A stretch of 64,000 nucleotides of DNA, taken from positions 40,182-104,181 of the forward strand of contig JAMKCH010072585.1 of NCBI GenBank assembly GCA_023653785.1. The letters are read 5' to 3'. Positions 10,594-20,718 of this stretch are shown one piece after another. Under the pieces are notes generated by a model. That model did no database searches. It saw only the letters and a program-made list of their open reading frames with translations, and was not told the DNA's origin. Positions within the stretch are counted from its first letter, which is position 1; every line of letters starts with the position of its first letter. This stretch comes from Ophioderma brevispina (lineage: Eukaryota; Echinodermata; Ophiuroidea; Amphilepidida; Ophiodermatidae). Both the position numbers and the translations under genes were made by a program.

Positions 10594-10788
10594 CATCATA
10601 TAATATCGGCATGTTATGTCTGTAGTACAATATCGCAGGATATTCATCGTGCTGGAATTGAAAGTCCTCTAGGAGTTGCTTATCAGTGATTAAGAAGGTT
10701 TCTATCCTTTGTTTGGTGTCATGGAAATAGTGAAGTACCAGACGGTAATCCTCATAGAAAGCCTGACATTTGTCGCATCCAAGGTTGC
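10594..10788 (-). CDS. PDI-like gene, exon 2 (first thioredoxin domain, CDKC motif)
   Basis: A 195-bp minus-strand exon with acceptor aatactaccag and donor GTAAGT, phase 1 in and out. It encodes NLGCDKCQAFYEDYRLVLHY, then FHDTKQRIETFLITDKQLLE and DFQFQHDEYPAILYYRHN. CDKC sits where PDI family members have the active-site Cys-x-x-Cys, preceded by the hydrophobic strand SFIVNLG from exon 1. D-E-Y-P-A-I-L-Y-Y matches the cis-proline strand (the Pro that packs against the active site). The phase joins cleanly to exons 1 and 3. The domain is therefore a thioredoxin fold with a non-standard CxxC, and its redox activity cannot be judged from sequence. Confidence 0.87.
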
Positions 10789-10975
10789 CTGGTAGTATTT
10801 AAGAAAAATGTAACATATTAAATGAGGAGTAGTGTTTTAAAGCTACTCAACACACAGCCTAAGTGTGCCCAAAACAACTAACCACACTTGAATCTTCGTA
10901 AATATACATGTACCGTTAGTAAATGCTTGTAATTTTTACAGATTTGTTAGAGTTTCTTTTGTCTCTAACTCAAAT

Positions 10976-12678
10976 TTCGCATCCAGCCTCCGAGACGTCC
11001 ACAAGGCAAAAGCTTTCAAACGACTTCATCTCGCCGGACTTGAAGATAAATGCTATCGTCAATATTTTTCTGATGCCCTTGACAAACGCCTTGAAGACCT
11101 TCCACTTCTGGAAATATCGTAGCTGACTGGACAGCATTCAGGCGTGAGACATATGCAACATCACAAGAAATACTCGGCTGTACTACCCGCAAACACCAAG
11201 ACTGGTTTGACGAAAATGGCAAAGAAATCCAATCTCTCTTAGATGAGAAGCATCTTCGTCATAAGGAATATCTATGTAACTCCAAATCCTCAGCGAAGAA
11301 AGCAGCTTTTGTGATGTTCGCAGACAGGTCCAGTTGAGGCTTAGAAAAATGAAAGACACCTGGTTGAAGAACAAAAGCAGAGAAATCCAAACATATGCTG
11401 ATACCTCAAATTTTAAAGTAGTACAATGCAATCAAAGCAGTTTATGGACCACAGATATCAGGTACATCACCAATCTTAAGTGCAGATGGAAACAACACAC
11501 CACGCATAGGAAATTCTTGACAGATGGGCAGAGCACTTCCAAAACGTGCTTAATCGACCGTCCACTATAAATGAGGAAGCTAGAGAACAGTTACCCCAGG
11601 TGGAAGTAAACACTTCTCTCTCTGATCCACCTACCTTGTATGAAACTGAACAGGCCATCGGTCTGCTATCAAATGGCAAAGCTCCAGGACCAGCAACTGA
11701 AGTATACAAAGCAGAAGGTCATATTCTGGTTGAGAAACTCACCGAGCTCTTCAAGTCTATGCGGGTCAGTGTCTATGGAATTTAAAGATGCTTCCATAAT
11801 AAATCCATCTGTACAAGAGGAAAGGAAACAGGCAGTCGTGTGATAATCACAGAGGCATATCTTTGCTGTCAATTGATGGCAAAATCCTTGAAAGAATTAT
11901 CCTGAACCGTCTCATCTGTCAACTTGAGCAGGAAGATCTTCTACCTGAGAGTCAGAGTTAACAACAGGATCGCTAAAGCCAGTGCTGCCTTTGGTCGCCT
12001 TTGCGGCAAGGTATGGGAAAGAGATGGTATCACACTTGACACCAGCTCAAAGTGTACCAAGCCATTGTTATGCCAACTTTACTTTATGGCTGCGAAACTT
12101 GGACTGTCTACCAATGACATGCCAGATCTCTAATCGCTTCCATCTAAACTGCTTGAGGAAGGTTCTCAGGATTAGGTGGCAAGACAATATTCCAGACACA
12201 GAAGTTCTCACTCGCTCCAACATGAGTATCTCACCATATGGCCAGAATGGAGGATTCTCGTATTCCGAAACAGATCTTCTTTAGTGAACTACAGTCTGGG
12301 AAACGGTCACGTGGTGTTCCTAAGAAACGCTACAAAGACACTTTGAAAGCTTCTCTCAAGTGCTTTGATGTTGATCCAGAGAACCGGGAAATGCAAGCTC
12401 AGCAAACGTGACTCTGCATGGCATACAATTTACTAATGGTGCAGTTACCTTTGAGGCTAAACGCACCCAACAAGCAGAGTTGAAAAGACAGCAAAGAAAG
12501 TCCAGAACTGCTAATAGCACAACAACAACAACTGCTAACTCCTCATTCAGTGTTATCTGTTCAGTGAGTCACCAATCTTTCCGTGGCAAAATTGGTCTTT
12601 TTAGTCACATGCGTACTCACACTTCAGTCACATCTTAGTGTTGTCATGGACATCATCTTTCAAGATGGACGAACTATG
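10976..12678 (+). mobile_element. LINE (non-LTR retrotransposon), internally deleted
   Basis: Plus-strand remnants read, in order: NFASSLRDVHKAKAFKRLHL, AGLEDKCYRQYFSDALDKRL; then KHQDWFDENGKEIQSLLDEK; then RLRKMKDTWLKNKSREIQTY; then the reverse transcriptase start PPTLYETEQAIGLLSNGKAP. After LPESQ (about 11960) the sequence jumps to RIAKASAAFGRLCGKVWERD, so the catalytic YADD region is gone. The C-terminal half follows in several frames to a C2H2-like finger (FRGKIGLFSHMRTH). It resembles the widespread jockey-like class of LINEs. Imperfect direct repeats (GTTAGAGTTTCTTT...CTCAAAT) at about 10947-10975 and 12678-12701 are likely target-site duplications. It lies in intron 1 of the PDI-like gene, on the opposite strand. 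Confidence 0.85.
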
Positions 12679-12701
12679 TTAGAGTTTCTTTACTCTCAAA
12701 T

Positions 12702-13640
12702 GGTCATTTTTTGTCATTTTTTAAACCTGAAAGTACTGGTCAACCAGACAAACACGCCCGTCCAAGCGTGGTAAGCCATCCCGGTGGTTCGAGGAACCGA
12801 GGGGGAAATTCCCGATAGGTATCAACAAATCAACGCACAAATATCCCTTTCGCAGGGCAAAAGATCCGAAAAGGGACTGATTTAACAAGAATATTCGTGT
12901 TTTTTTTCCCAATTTTCCCTCCAGATTTTTTTTTCAGAGGGGGTATTCTGCCCCCCCCCAACCTTTTTTCCCCCACTGGCTACGCCGCTGCGCCCTTCAG
13001 TCAAAAGTATGATTTTACTGCACTGTGCCAAGGGAAATGAGATTTTAATAGCTCATGGTGTATTATGCAAGTTTACAATGATTTCTAACAATAATAAAAT
13101 AAATTCATCCTTGTCTGCCTGGAGAACTAAGTAGTTAAAATTTCGAAAGAATGTGAATTTCGTATGCACCCTCTCGGACTTAAAGCCACGATCATTTATT
13201 TTTCATTTTTTTTCATATTTCTATTTGCTTTAGTGTTATGTCATATCAACACCTTATATTACTGTTCTCTGTGAAAAACAGACACTGCACTGACCTCAAG
13301 TAATATCAGCATCAACAATAATTATGATTATTTCCCCCATGGAATTAGATGCTCATGAGTCCTTGCCATTTGAATAAAACTTATGAGAAATCAGGTATGA
13401 AATAACACGCTTAATTGAGTGGGCATCTATGAATTCCCGGTCGTATTTGTGAACTTTTTCGCACCCAAACAATGCTGATCTGTATTCAGATGTTCGATTT
13501 CCCGTTTATGAGGATCAATAATAGTATATTAGTAAGCCTATTGTATTTCATATTTCAGATTGGTATTATATCTATAGGTCAGGGTTAACCTTCATTCGAA
13601 ATTATAAATATAAAAAGTATATCAAAATATTTTATTAAGG
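12702..13640. other. Intron sequence with one hAT-type end
   Basis: No exon recognised. At 12966-12990 the run ccccactggctacgccgctg is a typical hAT terminus on the minus strand (CAGCGGCGTAGCCAGTGGGG). It is preceded by C-rich and T-rich runs, and I found no matching left end, so the element is either truncated or very diverged. Confidence 0.4.
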
Positions 13641-13649
13641 GTTCTTTAA

Positions 13650-13745
13650 TCTAGGAGACCCTAGATTTTACCGGAAGTGGTCAAAATTTTGGTATCAGAA
13701 GAAAGCTACTATTTACCTTGTGAAATATTTGTCAATTTTAATGTC
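13650..13745 (+). repeat. Dispersed repeat D, partial copy
   Basis: Contains the shared phrase ACCGGAAGTGGTCAAAATTT then TGGTAT and AAAGCTACTATTT, the same as in 59160-59230 and, reversed, in 22800-22870. It is a fragment of a family with copies at 15095-15275, 22283-22912, 55655-55945, 59120-59475 and 62078-62142. Confidence 0.65.
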
Positions 13746-13938
13746 AATTTTACGGAGACCTAAAAACTGTTTGGCCACTTATAGCTATACATTGCGGAGA
13801 GACTGACACCGACGTTATATACCTCATTTTATAGCAAAGACAATTAATGCACATGCAATTTCAGTTGGCATCGATTTCTTCTTTTACAAAACAATCAGTT
13901 TGATTAAACGGTCTATTTGTGTAAGATAATTATAAGTC

Positions 13939-14392
13939 AAACTAGAATTTCGCGGTTCTCGGCTTTCGCGCTCGCTATATTCAAAGAATATAAGCTGTGG
14001 GCCGCCCCATGACCTTTGACCCTGGCACGTGACCTTTGATCTCATCAACATATGAGGGATCGCATGGTGCACCTATGACAAAAGTTTGGTTCCAATTGAA
14101 CTTCAAGTTTTCAATTTAGATCAATTTTACATTTTTAGCCCATTTTTTCAACTTGACCTCACATGACCTTTGACCTTTCAACATGACCTTGGACCTCATC
14201 AACATATGAGGGATCCCATTGTGCACCAATGACAGAAGTTTGGTTCCAATTGAAGTTAAACTTTTCAATTGAGGTCAATTTAAAAAAAAACTTAACAATT
14301 TGTGACACACACATACATTCACACACACACAAACACACATACACACGCACAACGGATTGCTGGTCCTGCAAGCTATAGCTGACGGCCCACAA
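13939..14392 (+). repeat. TGACCT-rich dispersed repeat, copy 1
   Basis: About 450 bp closely matching 57034-57534. Landmarks in order: ACTAGAATTTCGCG, GCGCTCGCTATAT, TGACCTTTGACC, CATATGAGGGATC, GTTTGGTTCCAATTGAA, a (CA)n-rich run, CAACGGATTGCT and AGCTATAGCTG. It holds many TGACCT hexamers, including the spacing-1 pair TGACCTTTGACC. No reading frame is conserved between copies. Confidence 0.85.
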
Positions 14393-15094
14393 TATGTTAA
14401 ACTACCATTGTTCAATCATAAAGAGTCTCAATGTCTCAGTTCATGAACATAATTAAACTACTCAGAGATTTTTGTTTTACATCTCTAAGGTAATTACTTT
14501 GCGCAAATACAGTAGACTCAGTGTCAATAAATTGCGATAAGAACTAAAGCTGAAGTTTTCTGTAAATAGATGGAATTAAACTTAAAATTCAATTATTGCA
14601 TTGTTTTTTAAGCTGAATACAAAACCTTCTATGGTTTCACTTTGGCTCCCATGTTTCATTGCAGGTTAAAACCATGAAATGCTGCTGATGCAAAGTAATC
14701 TATGATCTTACACCAGTTATCTTGACTTTCTTTTTGGGAAATTGAACATTTTTTCACTCAGCATTTTCTTTTGTAATCTCCGGGATATTAATTTTATAAT
14801 CCTACAATTATTCTCCCACCTTCTATTGTTTGACAATAATTTGGTGTTAAATGTTTTACTCAAATCACAGCTGAAGACCATGTTACTCTATGTAAACGAT
14901 GCATCTTTGTTTGGCTCAAAATCGGCCAAAGAGGATTTTTAAGTCCCTCAGCAAAATATGCATAACTTCTTCTTCCAAAGTCCAAATGACACCAAATAAA
15001 TATTTTCTGAAAGCCTGTTTATCCCCCTTTTTAACCAAAGCAAACATTTGAGCAAAAATAATTCTTAACTATTTTAATTATTTTTTATTCTGAA
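14393..15094. other. Intron sequence, nothing recognised
   Basis: AT-rich intron 1 sequence of the PDI-like gene. I see no splice-bounded coding segment and no repeat with definable ends. Confidence 0.5.
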
Positions 15095-15275
15095 TGTAGG
15101 TTTTTTACTCACACTGTATGGGGATTACAAAATCATGTTTTTAGCTCTCACATCAAAACAGTTTGAAATATCAGCGCGAAACTTTACAAATGGGTTTTTG
15201 GGGTGAAGGAAGGCCATTCTATCAGGATGAAAAAAATTATAGACATAAATCGGGTCATCCCCCTTTAAATCCCTG
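15095..15275 (+). repeat. Dispersed repeat D, 3' part
   Basis: Shares GGGGATTACAAAATCATG, TAGCTCTCACATCAAAAC, TTTGAAATATCAGCGCGAAA and CTTTACAAATGGGTTT with the copy at 59330-59475 and, reversed, 22650-22730. It ends near a CCCCCTTTAAAT motif like the TTTAAAGGGG end of the 22.3 kb copy. Confidence 0.7.
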
Positions 15276-15644
15276 AAATTTAGAGTGCACACACACACAA
15301 ACACACATGCACTTTCATAATCGATTGATGATGCACGTCGGGAACGGTAGTAAAAGTATTGAAAATGGCTCGGATAGAGTGCCAAGTGGTCCCTCCACTT
15401 TGAAAATTGTTCAGCCCTCGCGGAACTGAAAACACGATCCACCCATCATCTTTGAAAGAAATGCTTTGCTAGCGTTTTATCTCGAGAGAAAAAGAGAGCC
15501 TTATCGTCAAATAACGTTCCGTAAAGTGCATGCGATAACAAAGCCCCTAAATAACGGTCCTTATCTGGAGTTAACATAGTTGAATTCGGAATAAGGTCCC
15601 TTATCTCTAGGTAAGGAGCCATATCCCCCAATAACTCAGCCCCA

Positions 15645-15699
15645 TTCATTCATTCATTCATTCATCATTCATTCATTCATTCATCATTCATTCATTCAT
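15645..15699. repeat. (ATTC)n microsatellite
   Basis: CATTCATTCATTC runs broken by regular ATCATT steps. It lies in intron 1 of the PDI-like gene, close to exon 1. Confidence 0.9.
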
Positions 15700-15861
15700 A
15701 TTTCACATATCAAAATACAGAAAATGACAAAGCGATATAAAAATAAACATTATACCTACAAAAAGGAACATACATACATATACAAGGAACGATTAATTAA
15801 AAATGATTTATTCTTGTTTACCTGGAGAACTAAGTACACAGTTAAAATTTTAAAAACTTAC

Positions 15862-16508
15862 CCAAGTTTACTATAAAACTCTTTCCTGCTTTAATCTTTT
15901 CAAAAAACATATGTCTGGTTAGCATAACCAGACTAGGCACTTTCTTCTTGGGTTGTGCTTTTTCTGGGTGCCCTGTATCTGGTTGTCCCGCTACTTTATT
16001 ATCCCAGGGTTTAATAAAATCTTCGTCGTCATCATAATATTCCGTTTCATCCTCGGCTCCATCATCCTATCGCCCATCCTTCCTCCTCCTCCTCATCACC
16101 ATCATCAGTTTCGTTATCGGTTTCTGGTTCCATTTCATCATCGGTTTCTGGTTCTGTTTCTTTTATGTTCCCATCATCGTGTAAAGCGTCTTCAATAGGT
16201 CCGTCTCCACCGCCTTCAACATCCTTATCATCATGGACCATGTCAACCTTTCCTTCATCCTTTATTTCCTTCTGCCAGATGGGTGCAGCTTCCTTGTTTT
16301 TCAATTCATCTACAGATGGAACTTTAAGTTTATTTTTATCAACTGGCAGTTTTACGATTTTAGGCTTTGCATTTTCATCGAAGACAGGTTTCTTCACGAA
16401 TTTTTTAGGAGCTTTCACTACGACTGGTTTCTTTTTGACCATTTCAGCAGCCACTAAATTACAAAAGAAAATTAAAAGAAAAATTTTGATGAAGCGACGA
16501 GCCTCCAT
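15862..16508 (-). CDS. PDI-like gene, exon 1 (signal peptide, acidic region, start of thioredoxin domain)
   Basis: The minus-strand start at 16508 gives MEARRFIKIFLLIFFCNLVA, a clear ER signal peptide (basic start, hydrophobic core, A-x-A-like cleavage at VAAE). A Lys/Val/Pro-rich segment of about 45 residues follows, then a strongly acidic segment with several Glu and Asp runs, then KKKVPSLVMLTRHMFF and EKIKAGKSFIVNLG, the first helix and strand of a thioredoxin fold. It ends at a GTAAGT donor in phase 1, matching exon 2. The frame breaks once at about 16065-16070: removing one base restores continuity, and the corrected length (646 bp) gives exactly the phase required. An in-frame ATG at 16595 also exists, but 16508 is preferred because the signal peptide starts there. 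Acidic segments are common in Ca2+-binding ER-resident proteins. The specific family member is not recognised. Confidence 0.8.
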
Positions 16509-16845
16509 GTTGATGGTATCGTATGGACACGTTGCACTAATGCTCAAATCACAGTTTAAATATACTAATACAGTTTCGATTTCATTTTCTGCCATATCTG
16601 TGGAAGAATCTTGTAAAGTGTTGATAAATTTGATTATCGATGAAATATCGATAATTTGTCCACCTGTTACGTGTATTGTGTGTAGCCTGATGTATTGTTA
16701 TTCGGCCATAACGTGGTCTCAATGCCTGAATCGGTAATACGTCGCCTTTTCTCTAAATAACCAAATGTTAGCCGGGTCATTCGAAATTTTCATATAGGCC
16801 GAGTACTTTCTTAGAAAATAATACGTGACCCAAAACATTTCTTAC

Positions 16846-16854
16846 TATATAAAG
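16846..16854 (+). promoter_or_regulatory. Possible TATA box
   Basis: TATATAAAG on the plus strand lies between the two divergent genes, directly before the (TATG)n array. Its distance to the plus-strand start codon at 18179 is about 1.3 kb, so it would need a long 5' untranslated region or intron. Position and motif are the only evidence. Confidence 0.2.
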
Positions 16855-16861
16855 GGAAGTG

Positions 16862-17197
16862 TTGTATGTATGTATGTATGTATGTATGTATGTATGTATG
16901 TATGTATGTATGTATGTATGTATGTATGTATGTATGTATGTATGTATGTATGTATGTATGTATGTATGTATGTGTGTATGTATGTGTGTGTGTGTATGTG
17001 TGTATGTATGTATGTGTGTGTGTATGTGTGTATGTATGTGTGTATGTGTGTATGTGTGTGTGTGTATGTATGTATGTATGTATGTATGTATGTATGTATG
17101 TATGTATGTATTTTTGTATGTAGGTATGTATGTATGTATGGATGTATGTAGTTATGTATGTATGTATGTATGTAGGTATTTATGTATGTATGTAGTA
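16862..17197. repeat. (TATG)n microsatellite 1
   Basis: About 335 bp of ATGT/TATG tetranucleotides with TGTG interruptions in the middle and point changes at the right end. Frames remain open and read as Met-Tyr-Val-Cys repeats, which are meaningless. It occupies the intergenic interval between the divergent genes. Confidence 0.98.
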
Positions 17198-17483
17198 CTT
17201 ACTAGAGATTACATTGTGGGAGTATTTTAAGTATTAAAGAGACATTGGGGGGTTGTGGGAGTATTTTTTACATTGTGGGGGGTATTTTTTCTTCATTGTG
17301 GGAGTATTTTATAGAGTACAATGTTACGAATTGTCCTATAAACGGAAGAAATGATGTATGTAGGTATGTACGTAAGTACGGACATATAATACATTGTGGA
17401 GTGAGTTCTTAAGTTTAAATGAAAACATAGTGGGGAGTGTAACATTTGGGGTGAGTTTAACGGAATAACTCAACACTAGTATT

Positions 17484-17692
17484 GAGGTTTATTCCGTAAA
17501 AGAATATTTGAAGACTAACAAAAAAATGAGGTTTATTCCGTAAAAGAATATTTGAAGACTAAAAAAAATGAGGTTTATTCCGTAAAAGAATATTTGAAGA
17601 CTAAAAAAAATGAGGTTTATTCCGTAAAAGAATATTTGAAGACTAAAAAAAATGAGGTTTATTCCGTAAAAGAATATTTGAAGACTAATACA
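17484..17692. repeat. 42-bp tandem repeat, five copies
   Basis: The unit is GAGGTTTATTCCGTAAAAGA plus ATATTTGAAGACTAAAAAAA plus AT. Five nearly identical copies end directly at the second (TATG)n array. The period is a multiple of three, so the plus strand reads as a 14-residue Lys-rich repeat; with no start context or gene linkage this is not called coding. Confidence 0.95.
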
Positions 17693-17840
17693 TGTATGTA
17701 TGTATGTATGTATGTATGTATGTATGTATGTATGTATGTATGTATGTATGTATGTATGTATGTATGTATGTATGTATGTATGTATCTATGTATCTATGTA
17801 TCTATGTATCTATGTATCTATGTATGTATGTATGTATTTT
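17693..17840. repeat. (TATG)n microsatellite 2
   Basis: About 150 bp of TATG repeats ending in alternating TATC/TATG units. Separated from microsatellite 1 by 500 bp that includes the 42-bp repeat and short ACATTGTGGG/GAGTATTTT iterations (17210-17320). Confidence 0.97.
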
Positions 17841-17848
17841 CTTTTTTG

Positions 17849-17982
17849 TTTTTTTTTGTCCAATAAGTCTTGGAAACGTTCTCGGTAAGTGTTCTACTGC
17901 CAATGAAGGGCAAATTAATTTAGACAAATTTGTATCCTCAGAATATCTCCTCGTGTCCCTTTAATTCGAAACCCTGTCCTTT
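17849..17982 (+). mobile_element. Fragment of the 37.9-kb MITE family
   Basis: Shares the phrases GTCCAATAAGTCTTGGAAAC, GTTCTCGGTAAGTG, TCTACTGCCA and AATATCTCCTCGTGTCCCTT with 38350-38480 (there AATAAACCTTTGAAATGTTC, TCGGTAGGTGG, AAAATCTCCTCCTGTCACTT). It is a third, partial member of that family, just upstream of the start of the fibrinogen-domain gene. Confidence 0.6.
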
Positions 17983-18178
17983 AATAATTCGAAAGTCTAG
18001 ATAACATTGCAAATAATTTCACGATACCATAGTAACTGATGTGGTATATTATGATTAAAGCATGCCCTGGTAAGCCGTGCACCATGCATCTACATTAATT
18101 GTCTTCGGTATACAATTAATTATATACCGACACAAAATTGCCGTTAGAGCAGATCTACTATCGTACTATCGGCAAGAA

Positions 18179-18260
18179 ATGAAATGTTATGATACTTTTG
18201 TCAATACGATGGAATATATCTGGGAAATATTTTCAATGGCCATTTTATCGTGGTTTACAG
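18179..18260 (+). CDS. Fibrinogen-domain gene, exon 1 (start codon and signal peptide)
   Basis: An ATG at 18179 opens MKCYDTFVNTMEYIWEIFSM then AILSWFT, and the exon ends at tttacag/GTAAGG in phase 1. A second in-frame ATG at 18209 would give a shorter, more typical signal peptide. The hydrophobic core (IFSMAILSWF) continues with VVTG from the next exon, so the signal peptide would span the junction. The phase matches the exon at 20719 exactly. The model rests on phase and hydrophobicity, since exon 1 has no recognisable domain. Confidence 0.55.
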
Positions 18261-18727
18261 GTAAGGTTTGATAATAATAATATAATTATTTATTCGTAGA
18301 AATAATTATATGTAATGTTTGGGCTTGACGTAAGTTCTTTTCCGACATGCTTCTTCTGAAGGTCAGTCTCAGAAACGCAGCTTCGAAAATTTTACGAAAT
18401 TTCTTCTTGCTTTCTTTTGTAAGGTGTTCTGATACTTAGTCTTCTTTGTAAGGGCGCCTAAAATCACCAGTGTAGTGTAGTGTAGTAGTGTATATGGTAT
18501 CAAATTCGAGCCGTGTCTCTCAGTTTCACAGAGGTATGAAATTTGTTTTTCAGTCTCACACTATTCAGACAAATATAATTACACTAGTTGTGTCAAAATA
18601 ACATAAATTAGGTAAGAATAGCACTCCCCGATAATAAGCAAAAAGTTTTACCAGAATAAAGTAAATGTCTACAGTTATTTAGCTAAATATTATGAAGTTA
18701 TGCTTACATAAGTTACATATTGTAACA

Positions 18728-18800
18728 TGTGTGTGTGTGTGTGGGTGTGTAGGTGAGGGTGTGTGTGTGTGTGTGTGTGGGTGTGTGTGTGTGTGTGTGG
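18728..18800. repeat. (GT)n microsatellite
   Basis: GT dinucleotide run with GGTGTG interruptions, in intron 1 of the fibrinogen-domain gene. A short TGTAG iteration lies at about 18475-18492. Confidence 0.95.
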
Positions 18801-19377
18801 CGCATTAGCGGGGTATACTTACTCGCCATTGTGCTGTAATTTCAGTCCGTTACAGACAGGAAATTCACAATTGTAAATTTCTTGCAGAGACATCGAAGTT
18901 GCACGTCAGATTAGGAGCTATTAGACGTAAAATACTAAATCAAACGGTTTCGATACAAAAGCTAGAATTGTATGTCTTGATATCAGCAAAGCATTTGACA
19001 GAGTGTGGCATCCTGGTCTACTGGACAAGCTTTCTGCCTTAGGATTCTCAGATAAGTTACTGAAGTGGCTGAAGGACTACCTGAGTGACCGCTCCCTCAG
19101 AGTCATCCTAAACGGGAGGGTATCCAGCAAGAAGTCGGTCAATGCAGGTGTACCACAAGGCTCAATCCTCGGCCCTCTTTTTTATTATATTCATTGACGA
19201 CATCACAAGAAGAATCCTGAATCCATCCATCCTCTACGCAGACGATGTCACACTCATGACCTTCATAAAGTCAAAAGAGGACAGAATCCCAGCGCTGCTG
19301 CCTCTCTCAACAAAGACCTGCAGGAAATCGAGTCTTGGGCAACTTCATGGAATGTACTTTTCGGTGCTGCAAGTGTA

Positions 19378-19538
19378 GGAAAGAGTTCCATATGTCCCCC
19401 CCCCATATATTTACGAGATACACATTTTATTATAATTTTGGCCTTTATTATAAATCAAACACGGAATAAAGAGCAAAATTAAATAAATGTTTTGTTGCAT
19501 GTAAATATATGGAGGGGGGAACATATGGAACTCTTGCC
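19378..19538. mobile_element. 161-bp MITE inside the LINE, 8-bp target duplication
   Basis: Ends GGAAAGAGTTCCATATGT and, reverse-complemented, GGCAAGAGTTCCATATGT. The arms extend inwards through a poly-C/poly-G block to TATATTTAC. It is flanked by the perfect 8-bp duplication CAAGTGTA at 19370-19377 and 19539-19546. Eight-base duplications fit hAT-type transposition. Excising element plus one duplicate restores continuous LINE sequence. Confidence 0.88.
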
Positions 19539-19737
19539 CAAGTGTAAAACTGTAACAATATTAAACAAGAAAGATGCTGCAACAGGCCATCCAAGTCTCC
19601 ACTTCTTTGGTACAACTCTATAAGAGGTCGACAGGGTCGGTCTACTTGGCATCTCCATCAGTAATGACCTGTCATGGTCTCCTGTGATTACCAAAATGGC
19701 TAAAACTGCCAGTCAGCGACTAGGATTGCTCCGTCGA

Positions 19738-20044
19738 CAGGGGCGTAACAAGACCTGAGCCTCCGGGGGAGCAAGACTCAAGAAGTTTTCCCGATTTTTT
19801 CCGGCACATCTTTTTTTTTTCAAGTCGGTTCGAAATTCTGAAGAGCGAGGGGTGGGGGGAGAAGAAGGAGTGTTTAGGATTGGGCGTCCGCAATATTTCC
19901 TTCTCCCTCCATTCCATCCATCCACTTCTCTCTCCTTCCCTCTTTCCCCTTTCTCTTTTCTTTCCTTCCTTTCTTCTCTTCCATTTCCCGGTAGGTCGAG
20001 CTGATTTTCCCGGTGCCCCCTGCCCCCCGCCTGTTACGCTACTG
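19738..20044. mobile_element. 307-bp hAT-like MITE inside the LINE, 8-bp target duplication
   Basis: Ends CAGGGGCGTAACA and, reverse-complemented, CAGTAGCGTAACA, typical of hAT termini. It is flanked by the perfect 8-bp duplication TCCGTCGA at 19730-19737 and 20045-20052. The interior is pyrimidine-rich and non-coding. Removing it joins the LINE frame across a Leu-Leu-Arg-Arg block. Confidence 0.9.
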
Positions 20045-20718
20045 TCCGTCGAGCTGCACCCTATCTTGAGACAACTGAGGGTTGTTAAAATCCATGGTTC
20101 GATCCAACATGGAATATGCAAGCTCAGCATGGTGTGGAGCAACACCCACTTCACTATCCAAACTAGATGCAATCCAGAGACGTGCCATTTCCATCATTGG
20201 TATCCCTGAGAGTGAGCTCGCCACTCATCACATTCAACCACTTGGTCATCGCAGGGCAGTTGGAATTGTCACTCTTTTCCAACGCATGTTTTATGGACAA
20301 GCACCAGATCTCCTCAGCCAGCTGCTACCTGAGCTGCTTTCAGTTGATCCTCGCCTTAGGCGCTCAGTCAGGTCTCATGACCTTGCTGTGAAAGTCCCAA
20401 GGTCCAACTTGGCCTCCCACCGAAGATCATTACTCCTATTCTCTGTAGGCTTATGGAATGCCCTTCTTGCTCATGTAGCATCAAACCAGGACTTGCAGAG
20501 TTTCAAAAGGGAGGTTAATCGCTATCTTGGCGCCAATCCGTCACCGTTACTAATTATATAGATAACTGCTGTTAATGCCTAGATTAGCCTTGACATAAAT
20601 AAAAAAAAATCGGGACGAGGCTTTGGATCACGAAATGCCCATTTCATGTTGAATTATAGAGGAGTACTATTGAGTATCTATTTTCTGTTCAAACAGTTAC
20701 ATTCATGTTTATTTTCAG

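Larger units (their letters stand above)
18958..20612 (+). mobile_element. LINE (reverse transcriptase remnant), 5' truncated, with two nested MITEs
   Basis: Plus-strand reverse transcriptase: LDISKAFDRVWHPGLLDKL (motif with catalytic Asp), GFSDKLLKWLKDYLSDRSLR, NAGVPQGSILGPLF, then after a frameshift FIDDITRRILNPSILYADDV (catalytic YADD). The C-terminal part resumes at 20053 and reads SNMEYASSAWCGATPTSL, LGHRRAVGIVTLFQRMFYGQ, and ends GVNPSPL-like (YLGANPSPLLII, stop at 20559). It ends in an A-rich tail at 20600-20610. MITEs at 19378-19538 and 19738-20044 interrupt it. The organisation resembles jockey/CR1-type elements. It is inactive and lies in intron 1 of the fibrinogen-domain gene. Confidence 0.88.

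Noticed and set aside
16165..16737. 190-codon plus-strand open frame
   Set aside because: It is the complement of PDI-like exon 1; the minus strand has signal peptide, domain similarity and matching splice phase.
16825..17230. Met-Tyr-Val-Cys repeat frames
   Set aside because: Translation of a TATG microsatellite in three frames.
19720..20172. 150-codon minus-strand frame
   Set aside because: It spans a MITE and LINE remnant in antisense; no domain.
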